Shown: positions 49,421-59,611, counted from the stretch's first letter. The stretch is DNA of 64,000 nucleotides from Paenibacillus wynnii (GCF_000757885.1 NZ_JQCR01000002.1:1302001-1366000); one strand, 5' to 3'. Numbers and translations: made by a program. The notes: generated by a model not told the origin, from the sequence alone.

Positions 49421-50080
49421 TCAGGGTAACTTGGCATGAATTATAAGACGGTGCGTCGGATTGACCAGCGGATCACAAGTAATAAGTGTAAGGATCGAGT
49501 CCTTGTTATTGCCCTTAAGAACAGAAACGTCCGTTGGCTCCACGATAGAAATATCATAAACTTCATAATTATAGTCTTGGTTCTTGGTCTTTACCGTAAT
49601 AATGTCACCTATACCCACTTCATTTAATCTGTTGAACAATCTTCCTGTCTTTCTGGCTCTATGAGCAGCAATTGCTGAATTACCAATCTCACCTAGGGGT
49701 GTTGTTTCTTTCATATGTGCTGCTGCATGCTTCATATTCGCTTTCGTAGCTCCTTCAAGCACAGGAAGCTTCAGGTCTATCTTATTTATCTCGATGAGTG
49801 CAATCACATCTCCGCCAACCTCCTGCTGAGCCTGAGCAGAGTTGTCCCCTTCTGTCTGAGCTTGCTCGTCCAACGTGGATTCCTCAGCAAGCAGCTGAGT
49901 AACCTTAGCATATCTGCTTTGTAGCTCAGCATCATTAGAAGGAGTCTCACTATCTCTGTAACTCTGTTCCGCTTCATTTACCAGCCGATTCTGCTGCCAA
50001 TCGTTAAACCACTCATTAGCTTTCGGATACAGTATGACCAAAATACCGCATAGTATCAGCAGGTAGGAAAACTTTCGCAT
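49421..50080 (-). CDS. Class D sortase
   Basis: 219 residues from the ATG at 50080, with GAGAGGAG 8 nt upstream; a GTG three codons earlier is too close to that SD. N-terminal membrane anchor (FSYLLILCGILVILYP), acidic linker, then the beta-barrel with catalytic His in AIAAHRARKTG, Cys in LTLITCDPL and Arg in PTHRLIIHA. Class D sortases join LPxTG-type proteins to the wall. No substrate gene is seen in this window. It follows gtrA by 36 nt. Confidence 0.88.
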   Translation of the reverse strand: MRKFSYLLILCGILVILYPKANEWFNDWQQNRLVNEAEQSYRDSETPSNDAELQSRYAKVTQLLAEESTLDEQAQTEGDNSAQAQQEVGGDVIALIEINKIDLKLPVLEGATKANMKHAAAHMKETTPLGEIGNSAIAAHRARKTGRLFNRLNEVGIGDIITVKTKNQDYNYEVYDISIVEPTDVSVLKGNNKDSILTLITCDPLVNPTHRLIIHAKLP

Positions 50081-50115
50081 AGAATGCACTCCTCTCTATT
50101 AATAAGATAAATATA

Positions 50116-50520
50116 TCAAAAAACCCATTTTCGGCTGCCAAAAAAATTGATGACAACCGTTACAAAGGTGACCATAACCTTAGCCATTAATACTTGAACC
50201 CCGAATTTGTCAGTCAAAAGGTTCATTAACAGCAGGGAGATACCCAGCACTACCAGATTAAGTAGAATAAATCTCAATAGCTGCTTGCGGTCAAAGCCAT
50301 CTGTGCTGCTACGCTCCCGGTCTCGGAAGGTCACCTTTTTATTAAGAATAAAGCTATTGGCAGTACCTGCACTGTAGGAGATGACTTGAGCCACACCATA
50401 TACCATCCCAATGGAATGTAATAATGTAAATATCGCAAAATCAACCAATGTGTTAAGAACGCCAACTGCGTTGAATTTTAGAAATTGAATGACTCCGACA
50501 CGCAGGCTTTTATCGGACAT
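50116..50520 (-). CDS. GtrA-family membrane protein
   Basis: 134 residues with four membrane segments; LKFNAVGVLNTLVDFAIFTLL and the closing FFGSRKWVF are GtrA features. It is thought to flip or position lipid-linked sugars. It overlaps the GT2 gene by 11 nt, the usual partner. Confidence 0.9.
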   Translation of the reverse strand: MSDKSLRVGVIQFLKFNAVGVLNTLVDFAIFTLLHSIGMVYGVAQVISYSAGTANSFILNKKVTFRDRERSSTDGFDRKQLLRFILLNLVVLGISLLLMNLLTDKFGVQVLMAKVMVTFVTVVINFFGSRKWVF

Positions 50521-51493
50521 GACGTTGTACCTTCAGACTTGCCTCAGATATTTCTTCATCATCTTGGTATCCTGTCGTCTCACGAACAATATAAAGCGGT
50601 CTGTCTTTGGACTCATCATAAATCCTACCGATATATTCACCGATAACACCAAGCAGCATTAGCACGATACCATTGAAAAGCAGATTAACCCCTACAATAG
50701 AAGCCCAGCCGGGTACGGTCCACGAGGTGAATAATCTCTGGAACAATACAAGAAATAAGTAAATAAAGCTGGCAAAGGAAAGAAAGAAGCCAATATAGGA
50801 AGCGATTTTGAGCGGCTTATGTGAGAAAGAGGTTATTCCGTCTAATGCAAAGCGGATCATTTTTTTCAACGGATATTTGGTCTCGCCTGCAAAACGCTCT
50901 TCCCGTACGTATTCGACCATAGTCTGGCGGAAGCCCACCCAGCTTACCAAACCTCTAACATATCGATTCTTCTCTTTCAGTCCTCTTAGTACATCACATA
51001 CTTTACGGTCAATAAGACGGAAATCACCTGTGTCCGTTGGAATCTCCACACTCGTCATACTGCTTAGAAGCCTGTAGAAGAGCTTAGCCGTTACCTTTTT
51101 GAAAAGAGTCTCTCCATGTCGTTTCAATCTCTTCGCATATACAACGTCGTAGCCTTCCTTCCACTTCTCGATCATCTCTAAAATGACCTCCGGCGGATCC
51201 TGAAGATCTGCATCGATCACTACAACCGCCTGACCTTCTGAATAATCCATACCCGCGGTTATTGCTACCTGATGGCCAAAGTTACGGGAGAAATCAATCA
51301 GCTTTACGTTCTTATCACGATTAGTGATTTCCCGCATAATTTCTACTGTACGATCACGGCTCCCATCATTAACAAATAAGAGCTCATAGGACTCCCCGCA
51401 GGTGTCCATTACTTTTTTTAATCGATCGTACGTGTGGGCAATAACTTCTTCCTCGTTGAACATAGGAATAATTACGCTGTATCTAGCTTTCAT
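50510..51493 (-). CDS. GT2 glycosyltransferase, dolichol-phosphate-sugar synthase-like
   Basis: 327 residues from the ATG at 51493 (AGGAGGA upstream). GT-A domain: YSVIIPMFNEEEV, FVNDGSRDRT, VVIDADLQDPPE (DxD-type) and two C-terminal membrane segments, as in GtrB/DPM-like enzymes. It would charge undecaprenyl phosphate with a sugar for the GT-C proteins encoded next door. Confidence 0.92.
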   Translation of the reverse strand: MKARYSVIIPMFNEEEVIAHTYDRLKKVMDTCGESYELLFVNDGSRDRTVEIMREITNRDKNVKLIDFSRNFGHQVAITAGMDYSEGQAVVVIDADLQDPPEVILEMIEKWKEGYDVVYAKRLKRHGETLFKKVTAKLFYRLLSSMTSVEIPTDTGDFRLIDRKVCDVLRGLKEKNRYVRGLVSWVGFRQTMVEYVREERFAGETKYPLKKMIRFALDGITSFSHKPLKIASYIGFFLSFASFIYLFLVLFQRLFTSWTVPGWASIVGVNLLFNGIVLMLLGVIGEYIGRIYDESKDRPLYIVRETTGYQDDEEISEASLKVQRHVR

Positions 51494-51528
51494 TACGTTC
51501 CTCCTCAAGCATAGTCATTCTTCAACAT

Positions 51529-54500
51529 TTAAAACACCCAGGTGGGGAACCAGCGTAAAAAATATTTAACATAATCCCCGTTAACCTCCATACCCGATAG
51601 CACCGGATAAAATGCGATAAACAACAGCACTGCAAGCCCCATAAAGATATAACGAATGTAACGGGATTTTGGGTGCTTACCGTCAAGAAGCTTCATCATA
51701 TAAACAAGACTAAGAATTAGAAATGGCACCATAGCAAAGTAGTGATAAAGAAAAGTCTCACGCGGAACAAGCATCCAAGGTACAAATTGAGAAAAGAAAG
51801 CGATCCAGATCATGTACAAACTTTTATCTTTACGTTTAATAGACAGCCATAAGGCACCCAACACTGCAAAGATTCCCACCCACCAAATGAGCGGATTACC
51901 CAGAGTGACAATGCTGGTTACTTTACCCGCAGGAAGACCTTCGCCACCGCTGTAGAACCAGACTGGTCTCTTCATAAATGGCCACTGCCACCAGGATGAT
52001 GCAAAAGGATGCGTAGCTACTAGCTGACTATGGTAGTTGTACATATTCTTCTGGGCATCAACTAAGCCTTTAAGCGTGTAACCCTCCGTTGTCGGTGTCA
52101 GAACAGGGATGAAAGAAAGACTATATACAAGGACAGGAATAAGAACAAAGAAAACTATGCAGCTGAGCAAGGTAAGAGTCGTGTTCTTCCAAAAGACTTT
52201 GACAGCCCCCTGGCTGGCATGTTTCAGTTCCTGATCACTAAGTTTCCCTTCAACCAAAACTCTCTTGGCCGCACGATACTGCTTATGACGCTCGAACAAT
52301 ACTAGAGCGAGCATAATCGCCAGCCCGGCACCGCCATACAGCACGATCCATTTGGAGGCTACTCCGATCCCGAAGAACAATCCGGACCAGAATAAGGGAA
52401 CCAAGGTTTTTCTAAGTGGAACCAAATAGAAGTTCATAGTGAAATACCGCTGCATGAAATAGAACATCAGCATGATGAAGAAGACGCCGTACACATCTAT
52501 AGTGGAGATACGCGTTTGGGTGAAATGCATGAAATCTAGAGCAAATAATCCTGCAGCAAGAACGGCATATCTACTCTTTCCAAACAAGCGCAAAGCCATA
52601 ATGTAGATGAGCGGAAGCATAGCTATTCCAAAAAGCGTGCCGATAATGCGCCAACCGAACGGATTCACACCGAACAGCTCCATCCCGATAGCAATAAGCA
52701 ACTTCCCAAGCGGCGGATGCGTATTCTCGTAAGGCACGATTCCATGTGTATACTCATAAGCCGTACGGGCATGATAAATTTCATCAAAGTAGGTCCCGTT
52801 CATGAACCCTGAATAGGCAGGAATTAGCGACTGCTCATCAAAAAGATGGGTTGGGCTGCCCTGTTTGGATACGACTTGGGCATCCGGCACCACACTGGTA
52901 ATCGGCAACGGCGTTCTACCGCCGCCCTGCGCATACAAAGCCATTTCATGCAGCGCGAATCCCGGTGAATTAACCGTAAGCTTCATGTAACGCGCCGCTA
53001 CGTTGAGGGGTTGGCTTTTCCATACAAATACATTACCCACGTCCTCGTTAACATCCAGCGGAGTACTCCAAGTATCCGGGGTTTGGCTGAATTCCAGCTG
53101 AAATTTACCCGTTCCAACGCCTCCGAATATATTTACACGCTCTAGCTGTTTGCTCTCCCCAAGATCGATATAGAAACTCTCACCTTTGGCTGATGGTTCC
53201 CATAACGTTTCCGGGGACTTGGTGGAGCCTAAATGGAAAAGGGCAAGCGCCGCATATATAGCTGTAATCAGAATAATCCCTATCCAGTCCTTACGTTGAA
53301 GCTTGAACCTCGATCCGCGTCCGTTTTCTGCAAATGGACGTATATCTTCAATAATACTCAAATCCTCGGCAGTTTTCTCCGCGGCTGTATATTGGGGAAG
53401 AAGGAGTTTGGGCTCTTTGCGTATATACACATGGTAACCAATATAGAGCATATATAACAGAAGCCCAAGATTCGTAATCGCTGTGATCAGCACAATTCCA
53501 TCCGAACCGGGATTATTACCTGCGTTCAGATGGGCAAGCGTGTAACCTACATTAATATATTGAGTCAAGCTGAACCCCAGGAACAAGGTCAGGAAACGTC
53601 GGTCACGGCTTTCAATAAAACTGAATAGACACAGAATTACAACCGGGAAAAGATAACGTTCATGCATTTTGGTTCCAAGTACAAACACAACAACAATCAG
53701 GACCATTCCTATATAGTAGGACTTGGATAGATCGAGACGCTCTTTGGCAAAGGAGAAAAGGACTGCAACGGCGACAGCAACCAATATAAAGATAAATCCC
53801 CAAATACGATAGGTGATTCCCAGCCAAGTTGTATCCAGTGACGACCATAAGGGATCGGTCAGCGCATACAGGTTAAAGGCATTAACCGAAGAATACGGAT
53901 AGGACGATAGAGTGCTTTTGTAAAGACGGATAATGCCGCCCAAACCGCCGTTATTCCAGAAGAAAGGAACTGCAAGCAGGATAAAAGTGCCCATACCATA
54001 TAATGCCCCAACGGCAAGCTGCTTCCATGCACGGTGATGATAAAAGGCAAACAGTAGAACCGGTGTGAATATAAGCGCCTGCGGCTTAATTAATACCGCC
54101 AGTGCAAAGAATATCGCTGATCGAACGAAAGCTTTATCAACAGCCCCCCTAATACTCATGAGCAGAAATATCAGGAAAAAGGAATCCGCTTGACCCCAAG
54201 CCGCTGAATTAATAAGCACGGCAGGATTAAATAAGAAGAGGAGCATCAAACCCACAGCCAAGCCTGAACCTATTTTCTTACGCCCTATTCTAAATATCAA
54301 ATATCCAAGCACGAGGTCAGAAAGGATTGCCGGCAGCTTGAAAAGAAGGGTCTCACCCGCCGAACCGTGTGCAAAACCGAATACACCTTTAATGAAACTA
54401 AGTAAATACAATACATATAAATACCCCGGGGGATAGTCTGCAAAATAACCCTTTTGATAGAAGTTTCCTGGACCCAAATCCAGCATGCGTTGACCCCAGG

Positions 54501-55359
54501 CAATAAAGGTATTCATGTCGTTCTCGTATCCTTGCGCGGTTATACCAATCCATATTCGCAGGATAAGGGCGGCTCCCATGGCCACAACCAACCATCTTTG
54601 ATAGATGACTTCGGGTTGATCCAAAAGTCCTTTACTGCGGAAAGCTCTATTATAGAAATAAACAAACATAATTGTAAAAAGCGATGAGATTAACAGCAGC
54701 TTCGCCGGTGATATTTTATGGGGAGCTGCCGCCGGATCTTGGCTGCTTGCGTCCTGAGCTGCGGCCCCGCTATCCAATGAAATAATGTCCTTTCCGACAG
54801 GAGCAGCCTCTAAAAGTTCTACGGATAAATCATCAAAATAGGCTTTGCCTTTGATCAAGCTGGAATACCCTCCAAGGCTGGCACCTATCCCAAACTCCGT
54901 TTGCTCGGGCCCGGTTTGGCCGAAAAACTCAAGATATTGCCAGTCCCCAGCAGTATCTACAACGCTCGGATACCCGCTTCCGATCCCTACAGGGAGAATA
55001 TTCGCACCCGTTCCATCACCTTCGGTGCTTACTACCTTGACCCATCCGGATATTTTATAATAACTTCCAGACTGAGCCTTAATATCCTGTATCCATTTCA
55101 AGTGATTCGGTTCCAAATTCTCAATCATAGCCGCCTTGCTGCCGGAATGGACCTCCTCTGATTGAACAGAGATCTGCCCGGAGTCGTCTCCTGCAATCCA
55201 TGCATCCCTTGTCCAGTTGGAGGGAGAATTCGAATCCCCTTCTTCAAAGCCAGGATTCTGCACAAGATTCCCTGCTGCAAAGGCACCAGAAACTGGGAAA
55301 ACGAATAAAAGCAGCAGGAACAGAACCAATGCAGTTATGCGTTTATTAGTAGTTATCAT
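51529..55359 (-). CDS. Double-headed GT-C glycosyltransferase with two carbohydrate-binding-like domains
   Basis: 1276 residues. Order: signal peptide 1-29; a beta-sandwich (about 30-185: NLVQNPGFEEGDSNSPSNWT, FDDLSVELLEA); a first multi-membrane GT-C module (about 215-655, with ENDMNTFIAWGQRM and YFADYPPGYLYVLY); a second beta-sandwich of discoidin type (about 700-830: SKQLERVNIFGG, KLTVNSPGFALHEMALY); and a second GT-C module of PMT type (about 850-1276: FDEIYHARTAYEYTHG, ENTHPPLGKLL, RISTIDVYGVFF). Two active modules in one chain are unusual. No frameshift is visible. It should use a polyprenyl-phosphate sugar on the outer face. Confidence 0.85.
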   Translation of the reverse strand: MITTNKRITALVLFLLLLFVFPVSGAFAAGNLVQNPGFEEGDSNSPSNWTRDAWIAGDDSGQISVQSEEVHSGSKAAMIENLEPNHLKWIQDIKAQSGSYYKISGWVKVVSTEGDGTGANILPVGIGSGYPSVVDTAGDWQYLEFFGQTGPEQTEFGIGASLGGYSSLIKGKAYFDDLSVELLEAAPVGKDIISLDSGAAAQDASSQDPAAAPHKISPAKLLLISSLFTIMFVYFYNRAFRSKGLLDQPEVIYQRWLVVAMGAALILRIWIGITAQGYENDMNTFIAWGQRMLDLGPGNFYQKGYFADYPPGYLYVLYLLSFIKGVFGFAHGSAGETLLFKLPAILSDLVLGYLIFRIGRKKIGSGLAVGLMLLFLFNPAVLINSAAWGQADSFFLIFLLMSIRGAVDKAFVRSAIFFALAVLIKPQALIFTPVLLFAFYHHRAWKQLAVGALYGMGTFILLAVPFFWNNGGLGGIIRLYKSTLSSYPYSSVNAFNLYALTDPLWSSLDTTWLGITYRIWGFIFILVAVAVAVLFSFAKERLDLSKSYYIGMVLIVVVFVLGTKMHERYLFPVVILCLFSFIESRDRRFLTLFLGFSLTQYINVGYTLAHLNAGNNPGSDGIVLITAITNLGLLLYMLYIGYHVYIRKEPKLLLPQYTAAEKTAEDLSIIEDIRPFAENGRGSRFKLQRKDWIGIILITAIYAALALFHLGSTKSPETLWEPSAKGESFYIDLGESKQLERVNIFGGVGTGKFQLEFSQTPDTWSTPLDVNEDVGNVFVWKSQPLNVAARYMKLTVNSPGFALHEMALYAQGGGRTPLPITSVVPDAQVVSKQGSPTHLFDEQSLIPAYSGFMNGTYFDEIYHARTAYEYTHGIVPYENTHPPLGKLLIAIGMELFGVNPFGWRIIGTLFGIAMLPLIYIMALRLFGKSRYAVLAAGLFALDFMHFTQTRISTIDVYGVFFIMLMFYFMQRYFTMNFYLVPLRKTLVPLFWSGLFFGIGVASKWIVLYGGAGLAIMLALVLFERHKQYRAAKRVLVEGKLSDQELKHASQGAVKVFWKNTTLTLLSCIVFFVLIPVLVYSLSFIPVLTPTTEGYTLKGLVDAQKNMYNYHSQLVATHPFASSWWQWPFMKRPVWFYSGGEGLPAGKVTSIVTLGNPLIWWVGIFAVLGALWLSIKRKDKSLYMIWIAFFSQFVPWMLVPRETFLYHYFAMVPFLILSLVYMMKLLDGKHPKSRYIRYIFMGLAVLLFIAFYPVLSGMEVNGDYVKYFLRWFPTWVF

Positions 55360-55422
55360 TGCTCAACCTTCACCTCACCGATGTTATTCCAGCGATACGC
55401 TGGTATTATGAACTCTCATTAT

Positions 55423-57006
55423 TCATCCTTCTGGAATTAGCACAGTATAATTCGTGAATTTCGTAATGGAAAAATGCTCGCTCTCCGCCGGAAGAGACTG
55501 CAACTCTCCGTTCCAAATGATATACGCTGCCTTCTCCTTCGAGGTTATGTCCGGCCGACCAAAAACATATCTCCCAAATGAAGATACCTTCTGAAATGCA
55601 TGACCGGGATTCATGTATTTAACAGTCTTTATAAAGTCATGAGGATTAACTTTCTCATAAAAAAGCACATGAATATAAGGCATGTTTACCTGATCTGTAA
55701 CGTAGATCTTACCTTTACTCTCTATAGAAGCATATTGTACAGCCTCACCGAACGATTCATAAAAAGCTGGGCCAATTCTCTGAGGATAGTCGCGGAAGTA
55801 TGCCGTAGCGAACAGAACAAAGAATATACTGAACAAGGCAGTTGAAGCGACTCCTGCAGCTTTTACCTTGCGGGCAAGCCCTAAAAATCCTTCAACAATT
55901 AAGAATAGCAAAGGATAAAAAATAACGTTAATCCGATTAATATTTACATCCGTGATGAGCGACATTAGAACAGATACGATAAGCCATAGCAGAATTAAAA
56001 AGGGAGGCCCCGATGCACGTTCTTTATTCCATAAGGATTGCAGCATTAGGATCAGACCCACAACAGCAAAAGGTAATGCAATAGGATAAGCGTATCCATA
56101 GGGACTAATCGCATTCCAGGGCAGTCCATCCGTTCCACTGACAATTAAACTTATAAAGTTTCGGAAATTTGCACCGGCAGCCGCCCATAAATGTCCACCG
56201 AATAGAGAGGAAATTTCCTCAACACGCGGTGTCGTCAGCTTCGGTATTGAAAAGAGCAGTGTTACTATGCTCTGGAGTTTCCAGTGGTTGATTATAATAA
56301 ATAATAGAATAGGTAGTGCCAACAGTACAAACAACACAACATTCCAGACCGCTGTTCGGAGTGTCAGCATCCTGTTATATAGAAGAAATGCTGCTACGGC
56401 CAAGGCAAATACAGGTATGAAAAAATAGGCAGTCCCATACGCATACAGCGAAAGCGCTGCTATGACGGTAAAGCCATAAGACCATTTCGGGGATTGGAAT
56501 GACTTTAATGCACAATAAGCTGCAATTAAAATAAGGGTCGGTAATACATTGGATTCCAACGCCCATCTTGACATCATAATATGCCATGGATTAATAGCGA
56601 TAAGGAACATGGCAGCTAGGCCTGCGGACTTGGATTTAAACAAAGCTTTTGAAAAAAGATAAAATACGATCATGCCCAACAGGCCCATCAACAAGCTGAC
56701 TGCCCGCACTGAAAATGGAGTTAAGCCAAAAACTAGAATAAAGGGCATGGACAAATAGGCATAAAGGGCATTTTGGCCGCTCCCCCATGAAATAAGATGA
56801 ATCGGCAAGTGAATTCCGTTCCGATCTATCCCGTAATGTAGAATAGCAAATGCATCATAACCTATGGATGCTTCGTCCTGATTCAGACCTCCGGGAATCG
56901 ACCCTATGTAAAGAATGCGAATTGCAGCTCCCGATAGAAACAAAACTACCAGCCACGGATTGTTTCTGCAGTAGTTGTACCCACCTATTAAACTACTCCA
57001 CAACAC
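55423..57006 (-). CDS. GT39/ArnT-like membrane glycosyltransferase
   Basis: 527 residues with about twelve membrane segments. GGLNQDEASIGYDAFAIL carries the Asp-Glu pair at the first outer loop, as expected for GT-C enzymes. Its 3' neighbour is the double-headed GT-C gene (63 nt away); together with GT2 and GtrA they look like one extracytoplasmic glycosylation unit. Acceptor unknown. Confidence 0.85.
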   Translation of the reverse strand: MLWSSLIGGYNYCRNNPWLVVLFLSGAAIRILYIGSIPGGLNQDEASIGYDAFAILHYGIDRNGIHLPIHLISWGSGQNALYAYLSMPFILVFGLTPFSVRAVSLLMGLLGMIVFYLFSKALFKSKSAGLAAMFLIAINPWHIMMSRWALESNVLPTLILIAAYCALKSFQSPKWSYGFTVIAALSLYAYGTAYFFIPVFALAVAAFLLYNRMLTLRTAVWNVVLFVLLALPILLFIIINHWKLQSIVTLLFSIPKLTTPRVEEISSLFGGHLWAAAGANFRNFISLIVSGTDGLPWNAISPYGYAYPIALPFAVVGLILMLQSLWNKERASGPPFLILLWLIVSVLMSLITDVNINRINVIFYPLLFLIVEGFLGLARKVKAAGVASTALFSIFFVLFATAYFRDYPQRIGPAFYESFGEAVQYASIESKGKIYVTDQVNMPYIHVLFYEKVNPHDFIKTVKYMNPGHAFQKVSSFGRYVFGRPDITSKEKAAYIIWNGELQSLPAESEHFSITKFTNYTVLIPEG

Positions 57007-57095
57007 GCATCACCTCTTCAACAATATAATCTATATGCGGGATGAAGAAAAGCCCTTCCCCATGGACTATGGAAGAAGGCCGTATATACTTAAGA

Positions 57096-57131
57096 CAAAA
57101 AAAGCGGCCCCTTCTAATAGAAGGAGCCGCT
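57096..57131 (-). terminator. pbuG terminator
   Basis: AGCGGCTCCTTCT-ATT-AGAAGGGGCCGCT followed by seven Ts on the minus strand. Confidence 0.92.
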
Positions 57132-57149
57132 AACTTTAAGGATTAGGTC

Positions 57150-58550
57150 TTAACCTTGGCTGCCGATTAATACATAACGAAGGATAATCAGAACAGCCAG
57201 TACCCACATCATCCAGTGAATGTCATACTTCTTCTTGCCGGAAAGGTTACCCACAAAAGCAAGAATAACATACGTAACAATACCGAAGGAAATACCATTA
57301 GCGATATTATAAGTGAACGGCATAATTACGAAGGTCAAGAAAGCTGGAATCGCAATAACCATATCATCAAAGTCAATTTGACGAATCGATTGTGCCATCA
57401 GTACACCAACGATAATAAGTGCTGCTGCCGTAGCTGAACCCGGAATCAATTGGACTACAGGAGCAATGAAGAGAGCAAGCAGGAAACATACACCCGTTGT
57501 TACAGCGGTAAGACCTGTACGTCCGCCTTCTGCTACACCTGCCGCGCTTTCAACATAAGCTGTCGTTGTGGAAGTACCCAACACCGCACCGCCTGCTACT
57601 GCAACCGCATCTACAAACATTGCTTTACCTACACGTTTTTTACCCTCTTCAGGGTTGTCCATAATACCTGCACGCTGTGCTGTACCCACCAGCGTACCAA
57701 AGGTATCAAACAATTCTACGAAAGTGAATGTTGCGATGGTCGAAACAATACCTGTATGAAGGATACCGTCCCAGTCAAATTCCATAAAGTTCAATTGAGT
57801 AAAATCTGGAATCCATGGTGTCTGCGGATTGGACAAGCTGCTGAAATCTACAGCACCCATTAGGATACCCGCTACAGTTGTACCGATAATACCGAACAGG
57901 ATTGCACCACGAACCTTAAGTACCATTAGGATAGCAATGAGAAGCAGGCCTATAATAGCGAGCTGAACATTGGTGTTCTCCAAGCTGCCCATGTGAATTA
58001 CAGTTTCAAACGAAAGTACATCTGTAAAAGTGTTCGCTGCGATGTCATTCCCGGCTTCAACGCCGATCGTCATCAAACCGCTGTTCTTAAGTCCGATAAT
58101 GGTGATAAACAAACCAATACCTACTGTAATTGCATGCTTTAAACCGTCTGGAATAGCATCGAGCAATATTTGACGTACTCTGGTTATCGTTAAAAGGATA
58201 AAGATCAAACCGGAAATGAAAACCGCTGTCAATCCCATCTGCCAAGTAAAAGGAGAATCCGATGTTGCAGAAGACAATATTACGGATGCGAAGTATGCAT
58301 TAAGCCCCATGCCAGGAGCCAAAGCTACTGGGAAATTTATGAACAAGCCCATAGCGATAGTAAAAATACCTGCTGCCAGTGCTGTAGCCAGAAATACGGA
58401 GTACCAGCCCATATCGATCCGGCCAAAAGCTGTCAAAGTGCCCGGATTAACCGATAGGATGTAAGCCATTGCCATAAACGTGGTCAAACCGGCCATTATT
58501 TCTGTGCGCACAGTAGTACCATTCTCTTTCAGTTTGAAAAAGCGATTCAA
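57150..58550 (-). CDS. pbuG: Guanine/hypoxanthine permease, AzgA-type NCS2
   Basis: 466 residues. TTVRTEIMAGLTTFMAMAYILSVNPG (edges TTVRTEIMAG and YILSVNPG), GMGLNAYFA and GTSTTTAYVESAAGVAEGGRTG identify the AzgA/PbuG branch. It imports hypoxanthine and guanine by proton symport. Its leader carries the same PurBox, promoter, guanine riboswitch and terminator as purE. Confidence 0.94.
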   Translation of the reverse strand: MNRFFKLKENGTTVRTEIMAGLTTFMAMAYILSVNPGTLTAFGRIDMGWYSVFLATALAAGIFTIAMGLFINFPVALAPGMGLNAYFASVILSSATSDSPFTWQMGLTAVFISGLIFILLTITRVRQILLDAIPDGLKHAITVGIGLFITIIGLKNSGLMTIGVEAGNDIAANTFTDVLSFETVIHMGSLENTNVQLAIIGLLLIAILMVLKVRGAILFGIIGTTVAGILMGAVDFSSLSNPQTPWIPDFTQLNFMEFDWDGILHTGIVSTIATFTFVELFDTFGTLVGTAQRAGIMDNPEEGKKRVGKAMFVDAVAVAGGAVLGTSTTTAYVESAAGVAEGGRTGLTAVTTGVCFLLALFIAPVVQLIPGSATAAALIIVGVLMAQSIRQIDFDDMVIAIPAFLTFVIMPFTYNIANGISFGIVTYVILAFVGNLSGKKKYDIHWMMWVLAVLIILRYVLIGSQG

Positions 58551-58593
58551 ATTGTTCTCCCCCTAAGGTATGTTGGTATGCTGTTGACAGCAA

Positions 58594-58625
58594 CAAAAGG
58601 CCGGAGTCTTGGGAGACGCCGGCCC
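58594..58625 (-). terminator. Riboswitch expression-platform terminator of pbuG
   Basis: Minus strand GGCCGGCGTCT-CCCA-AGACTCCGGCC, then TTTTGTTG. A further run of eight Ts at 58626-58633 may serve as an alternative stop. Confidence 0.8.
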
Positions 58626-58691
58626 GAAAAAAAAGTTCCTCCTTGATAATCGCCAGCCTTACGGCAACGGTAACCTAGGAATCCTCTTCTT

Positions 58692-58758
58692 AATCGTAGC
58701 CAGGTCATTACGGTGACCTCGTAGAAACTTTCAGGCCAATCCCTGAAATTATACGAAT
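58692..58758 (-). promoter_or_regulatory. Guanine riboswitch of pbuG
   Basis: TCGTATAATTTCAGGGATTGG, GAAAGTTTCTACGAGG and CACCGTAATGACCTGGCTACGA, each a conserved purine-aptamer block (shown in parts). C in GGCTACG gives guanine specificity. Confidence 0.93.
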
Positions 58759-58780
58759 ATTTGTGTTGTTGTGCTTTATC

Positions 58781-58810
58781 ATTTTAGGTTGACATGACAT
58801 GTGTTGTCAA
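58781..58810 (-). promoter_or_regulatory. pbuG promoter
   Basis: Minus strand TTGACA, 18 bp, TAAAAT, the same -35 and spacing as the purE promoter. Confidence 0.85.
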
Positions 58811-58814
58811 TGGT

Positions 58815-58858
58815 AAAAACGAACATTATTCGTCATATTTTTTAGATTGTTCGTAAAT
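58815..58858. promoter_or_regulatory. Two inverted PurBoxes before pbuG
   Basis: AAAAACGAACATT (58815-58827) and, inverted, ATTTACGAACAAT (58846-58858); 12 of 13 consensus bases in each. CGAA and TTCG start 30 bp apart, exactly as at purE. The 58859-59021 stretch beyond shows nothing recognisable. Confidence 0.88.
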
Positions 58859-59021
58859 CAGACAATTTTCGCGACGACACCACTTAACCCATTGTCATTG
58901 TCCGGCTGCTGAACGATTTAAAGGGGGGTTTCTCATAACGTATTAATGGTGCTCCCATCGATTGGGTTAGGGAGTTGTATAATTTGTATGATATGTAGGA
59001 TTTGTTCTATATTTTTAGCCA

Positions 59022-59270
59022 TTCCTTGGTTAAATATGTAGGTATATAAGATGAACTTAAGATTTTGCTACATTGGTTTTGGGTCGTAACTACGGTGAAT
59101 GTTGGACTTCCAGCCGCTGTTGTCTCCGGATTTCTGGATTTTTACCGCTAGTAGCGGATGAAATCCGGAAACAAAGGCGGACGCTACCGCTCTTCCAGTT
59201 CCAAAATTCCCCTCCGTTACTTCAATCCTTTTTGTCAGTTTATCAAGTTCAATCTATATAGAATAACCTT
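59022..59270. repeat. Long-hairpin repeat, copy 3
   Basis: Core 59105-59202. Inner stem 13 of 14 pairs, with several paired changes against copy 1; apical ACCGC/GCGG. Outer arms GTAAC, ACGG, GAAT, TTGGA on the left match complements on the right, and GGTTA, TGAACTT continue the pairing outward. It ends about 10 bp before the fourth phased-palindrome array. Confidence 0.82.
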
Positions 59271-59279
59271 CTCAATGAA

Positions 59280-59466
59280 ATAACTGCATTCTGTACAGTT
59301 ATTATTGAGGAATGATCCTGCTAAGTGAGTTTAGTTGTATTTTTTGCATTTATATCCCGAAAAAACCTCATGATGCACCTTCTACAAGGAAAATAGCTGC
59401 AGAAAGTGCAATTAAAGCATCGCCCCTCGGCCAAATTAATCATTTAAGTGTACAAACTACAATTAA
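59280..59466. repeat. Four-palindrome phased repeat, copy 4 (type alpha)
   Basis: Units 59280-59302, 59331-59353, 59393-59415 and 59444-59466, centres 59291, 59342, 59404 and 59455: spacings 51, 62, 51 bp. Central triplets TCT, TTT, AAA, AAA show the dyad of the whole element. Confidence 0.88.
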
Positions 59467-59547
59467 CCTGAAAAGCTAATTCCTATAACCCGCAGACACC
59501 TATACCATAACCATGTATTAAATAGACTTATTTAAACAAGTGCGCAT

Positions 59548-59588
59548 AAAAAAGAACTGGAACACCGGTTACGGCAGTTCCAGCTCTT
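59548..59588 (-). terminator. guaA terminator
   Basis: Minus-strand AAGAGCTGGAAC ... GTTCCAGTTCTT with inner CCG/CGG pairs, then TTTTT. Confidence 0.88.
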
Positions 59589-59611
59589 GCTTTTGCTTTT
59601 GGATGGTCCTA

